Source: an uncultured Spirochaetaceae bacterium
GTDB taxonomy: Bacteria > Spirochaetota > Spirochaetia > Treponematales > Treponemataceae
Direction of reading: 5' to 3'
Length of the DNA: 6,922 nucleotides
Assembly (NCBI GenBank): GCA_902797925.1
Contig: CADBUT010000318.1
Location: 1-6,922, forward strand
Shown here: in pieces, positions 1 to 6,116 of the stretch
Position numbering within the stretch: position 1 is the first letter of the stretch
How the letters are laid out: each line of letters begins with the position of its first letter
The notes under the pieces: model-generated
What the model saw: the letters and a program-made list of their open reading frames with translations, nothing else
Database searches by the model: none
Told to the model about the DNA's origin: nothing
Made by a program: the position numbers and the translations under genes

Positions 1-731
1 ACAAAAAGCCAGTCGCGGATGTTTTTGCCGTCGCCATAGACGGGCAGCGGCTTGCCGTCAATCATGTTCAGAATCATCAGCGGAATGAGCTTTTCAGGAA
101 ACTGGAACGGCCCGTAATTGTTTGAGCAGTTCGACAATGTTGTGGGCAGACCGTAAGTGTGGAAATAGGCGCTTACAAGATGGTCGCTTGAGGCTTTGCT
201 TGCAGAATACGGGCTTCTCGGGTCATAAGGCGTTGTTTCTTCAAAATAGCCTGTCTCGCCAAGCGAACCGTAAACTTCGTCTGTGCTAATGTGATGGAAA
301 AGCGTGTCTTGTCTGATTGAGCCGTCGGCGTTTTTCCATGCGTTGTGCGCAGCTTCAAGAAGAATGAACGTGCCCATCACGTTTGTCTTTACAAAATCTT
401 CTGGCCACAAAATGCAGCGGTCAACATGGCTTTCTGCGGCAAAATGCACAACGGTGTCAATCTCATATTCTTTGAAGATGCGGCTGACGGCTTCTTTGTC
501 TGTAATGTCAGCGTGTTCAAAAATATATCTCGCCTTGTCTTTGCCAAGCGCTTGCACACCGAATTTTGAATCAATGTCTTTAAGGCTTTCAAGATTTCCT
601 GCGTAAGTCAGCGCATCAAGGTTGATTATGCGCCCTGAAAAATCTGTCTTGTTAAAAATATAGTGGATAAAATTCGCACCGATAAAACCGGCTCCGCCAG
701 TAACTAATACATTTGTCAGCAATCTTTTCAT
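1..731 (-). CDS. rfbB: dTDP-glucose 4,6-dehydratase (partial, C-terminus off the left edge)
   Basis: This enzyme converts dTDP-glucose to dTDP-4-keto-6-deoxyglucose, the NAD-dependent second step of dTDP-rhamnose and related deoxysugar synthesis in the cytoplasm. The visible 243 residues begin at the ATG at 731-729 and stay open to base 1. Extended short-chain dehydrogenase features are clear: the Rossmann motif GGAGFIG at residues 12-18, NLDALTYAGN near 37-46, HFAAESHVDR near 95, the catalytic STDEVYG (Thr150, Asp151, Glu152), and the YSASK motif with Tyr175 and Lys179. NNYGPFQFPEKLIPL follows, and IRDWLF is at the edge, where family members usually read IRDWLYV. About 100 C-terminal residues are missing only because the window ends. 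After HVDR the usual Ser-Ile-x-Gly-Pro reads Cys-Ile-Leu-Trp-Pro, a mild deviation. AGG lies 8 nt before the ATG as a weak ribosome binding site. A terminator separates it from the upstream NFACT gene on the same strand, so it is probably a separate transcription unit. Identification is firm; the symbol rmlB is a synonym. Confidence 0.96.
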   Translation of the reverse strand, partial: MKRLLTNVLVTGGAGFIGANFIHYIFNKTDFSGRIINLDALTYAGNLESLKDIDSKFGVQALGKDKARYIFEHADITDKEAVSRIFKEYEIDTVVHFAAESHVDRCILWPEDFVKTNVMGTFILLEAAHNAWKNADGSIRQDTLFHHISTDEVYGSLGETGYFEETTPYDPRSPYSASKASSDHLVSAYFHTYGLPTTLSNCSNNYGPFQFPEKLIPLMILNMIDGKPLPVYGDGKNIRDWLF

Positions 732-748
732 GTTTTAAGCCTATCATA
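732..748 (-). promoter_or_regulatory. possible rfbB -10 element and weak ribosome binding site
   Basis: Read on the minus strand, TATGAT (748-743) is a good -10-like hexamer followed by AGG (742-740) and then 8 nt to the rfbB ATG. No convincing -35 lies 16-18 bp upstream. If this -10 is used, the mRNA leader would be only about 5 nt. The region is AT-rich, so a chance match is quite possible. Confidence 0.3.
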
Positions 749-771
749 TAAAGTGAATTTTTTAAACACTT

Positions 772-811
772 GCAGTTTTATCTGCCGTTGTTTTGGCTGC
801 ATAAAAGCAGC
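772..811 (-). other. two small hairpins with complementary loops in the rfbB leader
   Basis: On the minus strand, the first hairpin is GCTGC-TTTTAT-GCAGC (811-796) and the second is GCAG-ATAAAA-CTGC (785-772). Both stems are perfect, though only 5 and 4 bp. The two 6-nt loops are exact complements, so a kissing interaction could be drawn. They lie between the intrinsic terminator and the rfbB start. No known riboswitch class is recognised. Confidence 0.35.
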
Positions 812-817
812 TTCTCT

Positions 818-883
818 TTAAAATAAAAAACCGCAACTGGGTAAAGGAGTGAAACCAGTTGCGGGCTTAATCAAAAATAACAT
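818..883 (-). CDS. possible 21-codon leader ORF overlapping the terminator
   Basis: An ATG (883-881) is preceded by AAAGG at 5-nt spacing, a respectable Shine-Dalgarno. It opens 21 codons ending at TAA (820-818). The peptide starts MLFLIKPATGF and ends in a Phe/Leu-rich tail. The frame runs through the whole terminator stem, loop and T-tract, so a translating ribosome would prevent the hairpin from forming. No family is recognised. The stem and T-tract simply contain no in-frame stop, so this may be coincidence; the well-placed Shine-Dalgarno is the only positive evidence for translation. Confidence 0.25.
   Translation of the reverse strand: MLFLIKPATGFTPLPSCGFLF
820..864 (-). terminator. 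intrinsic terminator between the NFACT gene and rfbB
   Basis: The minus strand shows a perfect 10-bp GC-rich stem, CCGCAACTGG pairing with CCAGTTGCGG (864-855 with 840-831), around a 14-nt loop. It is followed at once by a T-rich tail, TTTTTTATTTT (830-820). There is no T-run on the plus-strand side, so it is directional. It lies about 160 nt beyond the NFACT stop codon, which makes it either that gene's terminator or an attenuator ahead of rfbB. Confidence 0.8.
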
Positions 884-941
884 TTGTACCTTTCTTGCTT
901 GCAATTACGCTATGATAAACACCGGCTGAAAAAAAGGTTAC

Positions 942-970
942 AAAAAAAATTAATTTTTTTCATTTTTTTT
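942..970. other. A/T palindromic tract downstream of the NFACT gene
   Basis: Bases 943-960 form a perfect palindrome, AAAAAAATTAATTTTTTT, followed by a further T-run on the plus strand (963-970). It sits in the 3' flank of the minus-strand NFACT gene. It could contribute to transcription ending in either direction or be intrinsically curved DNA. It has no GC stem, so it is not a classical terminator. Confidence 0.4.
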
Positions 971-1024
971 GGAGATTTTTAAATTAAGAATATCTCTAAA
1001 ACTCAATGCCGTGATTTTAGAGGT

Positions 1025-2515
1025 TCAAATTAATAATGTTCCTTCTTTCTGCTGTATTTCAATACGTTTAAGCCGCTCTTTATCAAGGGTTATAGAAAGA
1101 TTCTTTTCGTTAGACGGAAGCACAGTACCTTTCGGTGCATTTTTTGCACGGCGCAAATGTTTGACCTGTGTATAATACAAGTCTCCTTTTCCGTCTTTTC
1201 TTCCCTTTGAGTAAAAAAGAGCAAGATTGCCTGCGTCTAAAAGTATGTCTAAAGGCACAGATTTGCCGTTCTGGTTTTTGATGAACACATAGCCGCCCGG
1301 CCAGTCTCTTGCATGAAGCCACCAGTCCTGGCCTTTTACATGATGCCGTAAAAGTTCGTCGTTTTCTGACGCCGTTCTGCCTACCAGAATGTGCCAGCCG
1401 TTTATAGTAAAATCAAGACCGGGGTGCTTTTTTTCGATTTTCTGGCGCGGCGTGTTTTGTTTATGCATTTTCTGCTGAATTACGAGCGGGTCTTTTTCGG
1501 CAAGCAGCTGCTCATAGTCAGCCTGCAATTTTGCAAGTTCAGACTTAGAGGCTTTTATGTCGTATTCAAGCTCTTCAAGACCTGAAACTGCTTTTTTATA
1601 GCGCTCGTAAAAAAGCTGTGCATTTCCCTGAGCCTTTTTCTTTGGGTCTATAAAAATTTTGACTGTGCTGCCTGTGTCATAGTCTTCACATTCTATAAAG
1701 TTTTTGCCTTCTCCGGCGGCTTTTTCTATAAGATAGCCGTATGTCAAAAGTAAATCGCCCTGATGTTTCCACTGCTCTGCATTGAGAAAGCTTTTGCGCT
1801 TTGCTTCAAGCTTGTCAATTGCGGCCTGTAACCGCGTTGAACGTGCATTGAACTGCTTTTCTGCCTGCTGAAGCAGAGAAGCTCTTGAAAGAGTGTCTGC
1901 ATGCTCGGTGTACCAAAGCTCGACTTTTTGGTTGAACGAAAGATCCGCACTGTTTTCAAGCTCTTCAAAGCCACGCACTTCAAATGTCTTCTGATTTGAT
2001 TGCGGTGCTGTTTTGCCGTTTCCGGCTGTCTGCCTGATTTCAGGCTTATAAAATCCGTCTGTAATTTCATTCTTTTTGGGGCGGCGGAAAAATACGTCGA
2101 GAATGCGCTCTTCGCCTTTTTCGTTTGTTTCAAGCGGGTTCGTCACGATAATGTTTGCGGCGTTGCTCCACAGGCGGATATACATGTTGAACAAGTCTTC
2201 GCCATGTGAAAGCTCTAATTTTATTATGCGTTCCTGCTCAATTTGAGCGGCTTTGTTTATTCTTGAGCCTTTAATCTTTGAGCGTAAAAACTCCATAAAG
2301 CGGAGCGGTTTGTCGTTTCTCGGAATTTTCTTTCGGGTTGTGTGCAGACGGCATGCGCCAGGTGCAAGACAGACAAGCAGTGTCTGCGATTCACCCTGAC
2401 CGTAAAGGTAAAAAGCTATGCTGTCAAATGTCGGCTGTACAATCTGTTGAATAAAAGTGCCTTCAAGTGTGAGTTCGTTTAGAATAGCGTCAATTTCTTT
2501 GCAATTTAAGGACAT
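1025..2515 (-). CDS. NFACT-family ribosome quality control protein (RqcH/Rqc2-like)
   Basis: This 496-residue protein belongs to the NFACT (RqcH/Rqc2/NEMF, formerly 'fibronectin-binding') family. Characterised members bind split 50S subunits with peptidyl-tRNA and can add C-terminal Ala tails to stalled chains. NFACT-N spans about residues 1-160. A helical and coiled-coil middle spans about 195-345 and contains the typical GDLLLTYGYLIEK and YDTGSTVKIFIDP stretches, then NAQLFYERYKKA. NFACT-R (DUF814) covers about 366-480, with HARDWPGGYVFIK at 401-413, LALFYSKGRK and YYTQVKHLRRAKNAPKG. It is somewhat shorter than the roughly 570 residues of Firmicutes RqcH. By my eye alignment the Asp-Arg pair important in B. 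subtilis RqcH reads Glu95-Arg96, and the N-terminal Asp reads Asn4. AGGG lies only 1 nt before the ATG, too close to act as a normal Shine-Dalgarno. Family assignment is firm; tailing activity is not proven. Confidence 0.93.
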   Translation of the reverse strand: MSLNCKEIDAILNELTLEGTFIQQIVQPTFDSIAFYLYGQGESQTLLVCLAPGACRLHTTRKKIPRNDKPLRFMEFLRSKIKGSRINKAAQIEQERIIKLELSHGEDLFNMYIRLWSNAANIIVTNPLETNEKGEERILDVFFRRPKKNEITDGFYKPEIRQTAGNGKTAPQSNQKTFEVRGFEELENSADLSFNQKVELWYTEHADTLSRASLLQQAEKQFNARSTRLQAAIDKLEAKRKSFLNAEQWKHQGDLLLTYGYLIEKAAGEGKNFIECEDYDTGSTVKIFIDPKKKAQGNAQLFYERYKKAVSGLEELEYDIKASKSELAKLQADYEQLLAEKDPLVIQQKMHKQNTPRQKIEKKHPGLDFTINGWHILVGRTASENDELLRHHVKGQDWWLHARDWPGGYVFIKNQNGKSVPLDILLDAGNLALFYSKGRKDGKGDLYYTQVKHLRRAKNAPKGTVLPSNEKNLSITLDKERLKRIEIQQKEGTLLI

Positions 2516-2527
2516 GCCCTAATAATA
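2516..2527 (-). promoter_or_regulatory. possible NFACT gene -10 element adjoining the start codon
   Basis: The minus strand reads TATTAT (2527-2522), then T, AGGGC and the ATG at 2515. The -10-like hexamer matches TATAAT at five of six positions. A 17-bp spacer leads back to TTTTCT, a poor -35. A start about 7 nt downstream would fall at or next to the ATG, giving a leaderless message. Confidence 0.35.
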
Positions 2528-2548
2528 GTTGATTTTATTCTTTTAGAA

Positions 2549-2565
2549 AAGCTTCGATAAAGCTT
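2549..2565. repeat. paired AAGCTT palindromes in the divergent intergenic region
   Basis: AAGCTT occurs at 2549-2554 and again at 2560-2565, separated by CGATA. Each copy is its own reverse complement, so the pair can form a 6-bp hairpin or serve as two half-sites for a dimeric regulator. It lies between the divergent NFACT and TPR-protein genes. Confidence 0.4.
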
Positions 2566-2601
2566 AAGACATACTAATTTTTCACCGATGATAAAACGAA
2601 G

Positions 2602-2623
2602 AAGTACTAATCTAAAAAGTACT
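2602..2623. repeat. paired AAGTACT repeats in the divergent intergenic region
   Basis: AAGTACT is at 2602-2608 and 2617-2623, separated by 8 bp. The AGTACT cores are palindromes with centres 15 bp apart. The second copy continues TTC, roughly mirroring the GA before the first. This is candidate operator architecture, with no known regulator consensus recognised. Confidence 0.4.
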
Positions 2624-2658
2624 TTCGGCAAGAGTGTGACAAAAAGACGCATTTCGCC

Positions 2659-2687
2659 TTGTTATTTCGTTTTTTAAGGGATAGAAT
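2659..2687 (+). promoter_or_regulatory. sigma-70-like promoter for the large TPR protein
   Basis: TTGTTA (2659-2664), a 17-bp spacer and TAGAAT (2682-2687) make a credible -35/-10 pair. The predicted transcription start, about 7 nt further on, coincides with the ATG at 2694. No Shine-Dalgarno lies between the -10 and the ATG. AAGGGA further upstream is 12 nt from the ATG and inside the promoter spacer. A leaderless transcript is therefore suggested. Confidence 0.5.
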
Positions 2688-2693
2688 CAGAAT

Positions 2694-5600
2694 ATGCCCG
2701 GATTAAACCAGCTTAAGAATTTTGTTAATAATCTACAATCGTTAGGTAATGAAGCCTCTGTTCGCGCTGCACGCGGAGAAACTCTCCGTACGTTGCCTTT
2801 CCCTGAGAATATTTCAGAGGCAGATGACTCTGAAGACTTTCTCTATGGCTTGCCTGTAAAAGAAGAGGAAACAGAAGCCGCTTCTACAGACACTTCTGCC
2901 AATGCTTCATCTGATGCTCCTGCTGAGTCTGCCTCTGTTCCGACAACATCTGACGGCGAAATAGACATTGACGCGCTTTTAAATTCGAATATAGACGGTT
3001 CTGTTGATACACAAAATGCTCCGGCTGCTTCTGAGCCGGCACCTCAAGAAACTGTACCAGAGCAGAGCGCCCCGGCTGAAACTTCGGCTGAAGCACCTGC
3101 ACCAGATTTGCCGGATTTCGGCGATTTGCCTGACGTAAACGAAGAGCCTGTTGTAGAGTCATTTGACGCAGCTGCTTCAACTGACGCGCCGGGTTCAAGT
3201 TCAACTGACGATTTTGAAATGCCTTCATTTGACGGCATAGATGACACTGCCGGTTCAACTGATGACACAGCAGCTTCAACTGATTTTGAACTGCCTGATT
3301 TTGACGGTATTGAAACTGACTCTGCTGCTGCAGATGCCGGTACTTCTGACAGCGATTTTGACCTGCCTGATTTTGGTGATATGCCGTCTCAAGACATAAC
3401 TTCAGATAGCGGAGTTTCTGCACAGGCAGACGCTTCTTCTGCAGCTGATGATTTTGAGATGCCTGATTTCGGCTCAGATTTTTCTGTTGACGAAACACCT
3501 GCTGCACCGGCTGAATCTTCTGAACCTGCCGCAGAGCCAAAAGCATCATCACTTCCAGATTTTTCTCTTGATTCAGATTCACTTGACCTGCCGGACTTTG
3601 ACCTTGACGACCAGGACAATTCAGCCAAAGGTGCTGATGAAACTCCGGGTGTGAACATGAATCTTGACAGCACAGCACCTTCTGCTGATTTTGATATGCC
3701 TGACTTTGGCGGAAGTGACGCAGACGGTTCACCTGCTGCTGATGCTGCTTCTGAATCTCCGGCAGATGAAACTGCAAAAGACGATTTCTCAATAGAAGGT
3801 TTTGCCGATGATGCAGAAGAAGCAGCCGATGAATTCAGTATTCCTGGTTTCTCTGATGTAACTGAAATTGTTGAGCCTAAAAAGAAAAAATCTGTATCAA
3901 CTGATAATGCAGAAGAAAAGGTTGAAAGCAACCAGTTTACTAATGCTGAATACCAGAAATTTATAGAAAACTTAAATTATTATCCATTAAATCTTCGTAT
4001 TGAGATTGAAAACATTCTTATAGAAGATCAGTTTAACGAAGAAGAAAACCTTAAGCTTGTCCGCATGGTTATTAAAAAGACGCCTGTCCGTCAGCTTGCT
4101 AACCATGTAGGAAAAATGGTCGACAAGGTTATCGAAGTTCCGCGCAACTACGAGAAACGCACTGCCGCCCAGTATGAGGCTTACAAGCAGTCAACAGAAT
4201 ATCAGCTTAAAAACAGGATTATTCCGTTTATTGCAGCATGTCTTGCTATTGCTATACTGGCAGCATCTACATTCTTCCTCGGCAAGACATTTGTTTATGA
4301 ACCGGTTCGTGCTGAAATACTCTACAAAGAAGGTTATACACTTCTTGAAGGTGAATATTATCCGCTTTCTGAAGAAAAATTCATTGCGGCTGCAAACTAC
4401 AAGAAGAAGAAAGCATGGTTCTTTAAATATGCACGCGGCTACCGCGAGAAACGCCAGTATGAGCGCGCAAGCCAGATGTACAAATGGATATTGTGGTATT
4501 TCCCGAAAGACAAGCAGGGTGGTCTCGAATATGCTGAAATGAAGCTTTATGATGAGCTTAAATATGCTGAGGCAGAGGAGATTGTCCGCAGAGAGGTGCT
4601 CGACAAATTCATCAATGACCCTGATGCAATGCTTCTGCTCGGCGACATTTATCTTGAATGGGCTTGCAACGAAGACCCAAGCAAGTTTGAACTTGCGCGC
4701 GCTCAATATGAGACGGTTCTTGATATATACGGTCAGTCTGACAAGTATCTTGCAAAGATGCTCCGCTACTATATCCGCACAGACAATTTGCGCGAGGTTC
4801 TTCCGTTAAAGAACTATTTCTACCCGGACAAGAAGACCGGACCTAAGAAAATAAAGGCTTTGAGTGCGCCGGATATTCTCGAATTGAGCTGTTATCTGCT
4901 TGATAAGCTCTATGGTGAGCTGACACCGGCAGAAGAATATCTCCGTTCTTATATTGAAGATGTACGTGCTTTGCTTGAGCGCGCAATTGTTGCTGACCCG
5001 ACAGTGCCAGAAGCTTATTATAATTATGCGCGTTATTTCATCTATACAGCTGACATCTCTAAAGCACAGGGACAGCTTGAATATGCACTTGACGTATTTG
5101 CAAAGGCAAAAGTCAGAACAAAAGAGCGCATCCTCAAATATATTGATACATACCGTCTTCTTGGTGAATTGTATACTGACCAGCAGGAATACTTGAAGGC
5201 AGAAGAAGTTTATGTTGCAGGTATTTCACTTTTTGAATCAGAAAAAGATGCAAGCAGCCTTGATGCCGGCAAAGAAATCGGTCTTTTGTATTCTGATATG
5301 GCTGACCTTGATTACTTCATTTCAGGCGATAATGACAATGCTTTGAGGAATTATCTTCATGCTGTTGAATATGACAATGATACGTCGTCAATCCGCTACA
5401 GAATTGGTTATATTCAGTATGGTAAGAAACAGTATCTTGATGCACTTGGCTCATTTATTGCTTCATCTGAGGAAAACGGCAATGATCTGCACCTTCTGCT
5501 TTCGCTTGCAAACACATTGTCTTTGCGCGACGACAACTTTGCCGCACAGGGCTATTACCAGCGTTTCGTTGATGAATTTGCAAAAGTTAAAGCGCAGAAA

Positions 5601-5951
5601 GGTCTGATGTTCCCGCAGGTTCAGGCGGAAGATGCCGACCTTGTTGATACTTATATGAAAGCTACCAATAACTTTGGTGTAACGCTCGGCAAGCTCGCTT
5701 TCCGTACCGGAGACAGTAACCAAAACGCACTTGCGATGGTTTATATGGCTGAATCAATGCGCGCATGGGATGCACTTACACGAAACCAGGAAACTTTGGT
5801 CCGTCTCGACGGCAGTAACCTTGCAGCGCAGAATATGCAGTATCTGCGTTATCCTATAAGTCCTTTTGAACCTGCTTTGTATTTTGACATTCCAAGAACA
5901 TTGCAGAATGAAAAGGTACTGACTCAGCCGGCACTGAAGACTCCAAGATAA
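2694..5951 (+). CDS. Acidic-repeat, single-pass membrane TPR protein, probable flagellar collar protein (FlcA-like)
   Basis: This is a 1085-residue protein with no signal peptide. In order it has: a short N-terminal segment (1-45); a long Asp/Ser/Ala/Pro-rich, probably disordered acidic region (about 45-393) carrying about ten Phe-acidic-hydrophobic-Pro-Asp-Phe motifs; a KKKK break at 396-399; a compact helical domain (about 405-500); one membrane helix (about 509-530, flanked by KNR on the N-terminal side); and a C-terminal half rich in TPR-like helix pairs, for example 539-570, 574-606, 756-806, 822-850 and 900-930. The positive-inside rule puts the N-half in the cytoplasm and the TPR half in the periplasm. 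TPR membrane proteins of this kind are characteristic of spirochaetes, and Borrelia FlcA (BB0326) builds the periplasmic flagellar collar and helps stator assembly. I infer FlcA-like function from architecture and recalled family resemblance; another TPR scaffold is possible. The ATG is favoured because it begins a plausible non-repetitive N-terminus and sits at the promoter. Confidence 0.85.
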   Translation: MPGLNQLKNFVNNLQSLGNEASVRAARGETLRTLPFPENISEADDSEDFLYGLPVKEEETEAASTDTSANASSDAPAESASVPTTSDGEIDIDALLNSNIDGSVDTQNAPAASEPAPQETVPEQSAPAETSAEAPAPDLPDFGDLPDVNEEPVVESFDAAASTDAPGSSSTDDFEMPSFDGIDDTAGSTDDTAASTDFELPDFDGIETDSAAADAGTSDSDFDLPDFGDMPSQDITSDSGVSAQADASSAADDFEMPDFGSDFSVDETPAAPAESSEPAAEPKASSLPDFSLDSDSLDLPDFDLDDQDNSAKGADETPGVNMNLDSTAPSADFDMPDFGGSDADGSPAADAASESPADETAKDDFSIEGFADDAEEAADEFSIPGFSDVTEIVEPKKKKSVSTDNAEEKVESNQFTNAEYQKFIENLNYYPLNLRIEIENILIEDQFNEEENLKLVRMVIKKTPVRQLANHVGKMVDKVIEVPRNYEKRTAAQYEAYKQSTEYQLKNRIIPFIAACLAIAILAASTFFLGKTFVYEPVRAEILYKEGYTLLEGEYYPLSEEKFIAAANYKKKKAWFFKYARGYREKRQYERASQMYKWILWYFPKDKQGGLEYAEMKLYDELKYAEAEEIVRREVLDKFINDPDAMLLLGDIYLEWACNEDPSKFELARAQYETVLDIYGQSDKYLAKMLRYYIRTDNLREVLPLKNYFYPDKKTGPKKIKALSAPDILELSCYLLDKLYGELTPAEEYLRSYIEDVRALLERAIVADPTVPEAYYNYARYFIYTADISKAQGQLEYALDVFAKAKVRTKERILKYIDTYRLLGELYTDQQEYLKAEEVYVAGISLFESEKDASSLDAGKEIGLLYSDMADLDYFISGDNDNALRNYLHAVEYDNDTSSIRYRIGYIQYGKKQYLDALGSFIASSEENGNDLHLLLSLANTLSLRDDNFAAQGYYQRFVDEFAKVKAQKGLMFPQVQAEDADLVDTYMKATNNFGVTLGKLAFRTGDSNQNALAMVYMAESMRAWDALTRNQETLVRLDGSNLAAQNMQYLRYPISPFEPALYFDIPRTLQNEKVLTQPALKTPR
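3105..3857 (+). repeat. array of degenerate F-[DES]-[MLI]-P-[DSG]-F motifs in the acidic linker
   Basis: Within the TPR protein, the motif or its close variants occur near residues 138 (DLPDFGD), 174 (FEMPSFDGI), 198 (FELPDFDGI), 222 (FDLPDFGDM), 254 (FEMPDFG), 287 (LPDFSL), 298 (DLPDFDL), 333 (FDMPDFGG), 365 (FSIEGFAD) and 381 (FSIPGFSD). Spacing is mostly 24-35 residues. The DNA repeats are imperfect, so the array is diverged rather than freshly expanded. Confidence 0.8.
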
Positions 5952-5986
5952 TGCAGAAAAACTTGTGGTTGTCTAAAGCAATTGCC

Positions 5987-6050
5987 ATACTGAACTTATT
6001 TCAGCATCTGCACTGTAGTTAATGCAGAGATTCCGAATCAAGTTCGGAAT
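5987..6050. repeat. three tandem short hairpins, REP-like intergenic element
   Basis: Three inverted repeats follow directly after one another: CTGAA-CTTAT-TTCAG (5990-6004, extendable by AT/AT across one mismatch), TCTGCA with TGCAGA (6007-6012 and 6023-6028), and ATTCCGAA-TCAAG-TTCGGAAT (6030-6050, a perfect 8-bp stem). None has a T-run, so none is a standard terminator. The sequence resembles dispersed 'tgctgaacttgtttcagca' and 'attccgaa...ttcggaat' type intergenic repeats known to me from bacterial genomes. Confidence 0.6.
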
Positions 6051-6105
6051 GACAGTACGGTTAATTCGTTTTGGACAGCCCCAATTCATTTTGTTTTGCT
6101 TATAC

Positions 6106-6110
6106 AGGAG
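6106..6110 (+). promoter_or_regulatory. Shine-Dalgarno for the membrane kinase gene
   Basis: AGGAG lies 6 nt before the ATG at 6117. It is the strongest ribosome binding site in the window and decides this start over later in-frame Met codons at 6138 and 6210. Confidence 0.75.
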
Positions 6111-6116
6111 ATCTGA

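Noticed and set aside
304..606. A 100-codon plus-strand open frame opposite rfbB
   Set aside because: rfbB motifs on the minus strand account for this DNA, and the plus-strand product matches no family I recognise.
1744..2133. A 129-codon alternative frame inside the NFACT gene
   Set aside because: Same strand, different frame, basic low-complexity product; the NFACT frame is fully explained by family motifs.
2884..3792. A 302-codon open frame on the minus strand, opposite the acidic region
   Set aside because: Its product is a Gln/Leu/Arg-rich low-complexity string arising from the antisense of the repetitive Asp/Ser/Ala codons. It has no family features and no ribosome binding site.
3389..3931. 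A 180-codon Ser-rich minus-strand open frame
   Set aside because: Low-complexity antisense shadow of the same repetitive region; it shows no domain.
4191..4706. A 171-codon minus-strand open frame with Cys/Phe-rich sequence
   Set aside because: Lies wholly opposite the membrane helix and first TPR repeats of the large protein; composition is that of an antisense shadow.
5951..6022. A 23-codon ORF whose ATG overlaps the stop codon of the TPR gene
   Set aside because: The second half of its product is a translation of the REP-like element, and it lacks its own ribosome binding site. Coupled translation is possible but unsupported.
6030..6050. Perfect 8-bp hairpin considered as a terminator for the TPR gene
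   Set aside because: No T-run follows on either strand, so it is better described as part of the repeat element.
6071..6106. TTGGAC and TATACA considered as a promoter for the kinase gene
   Set aside because: The spacer is 24 bp, too long for a sigma-70 type promoter.
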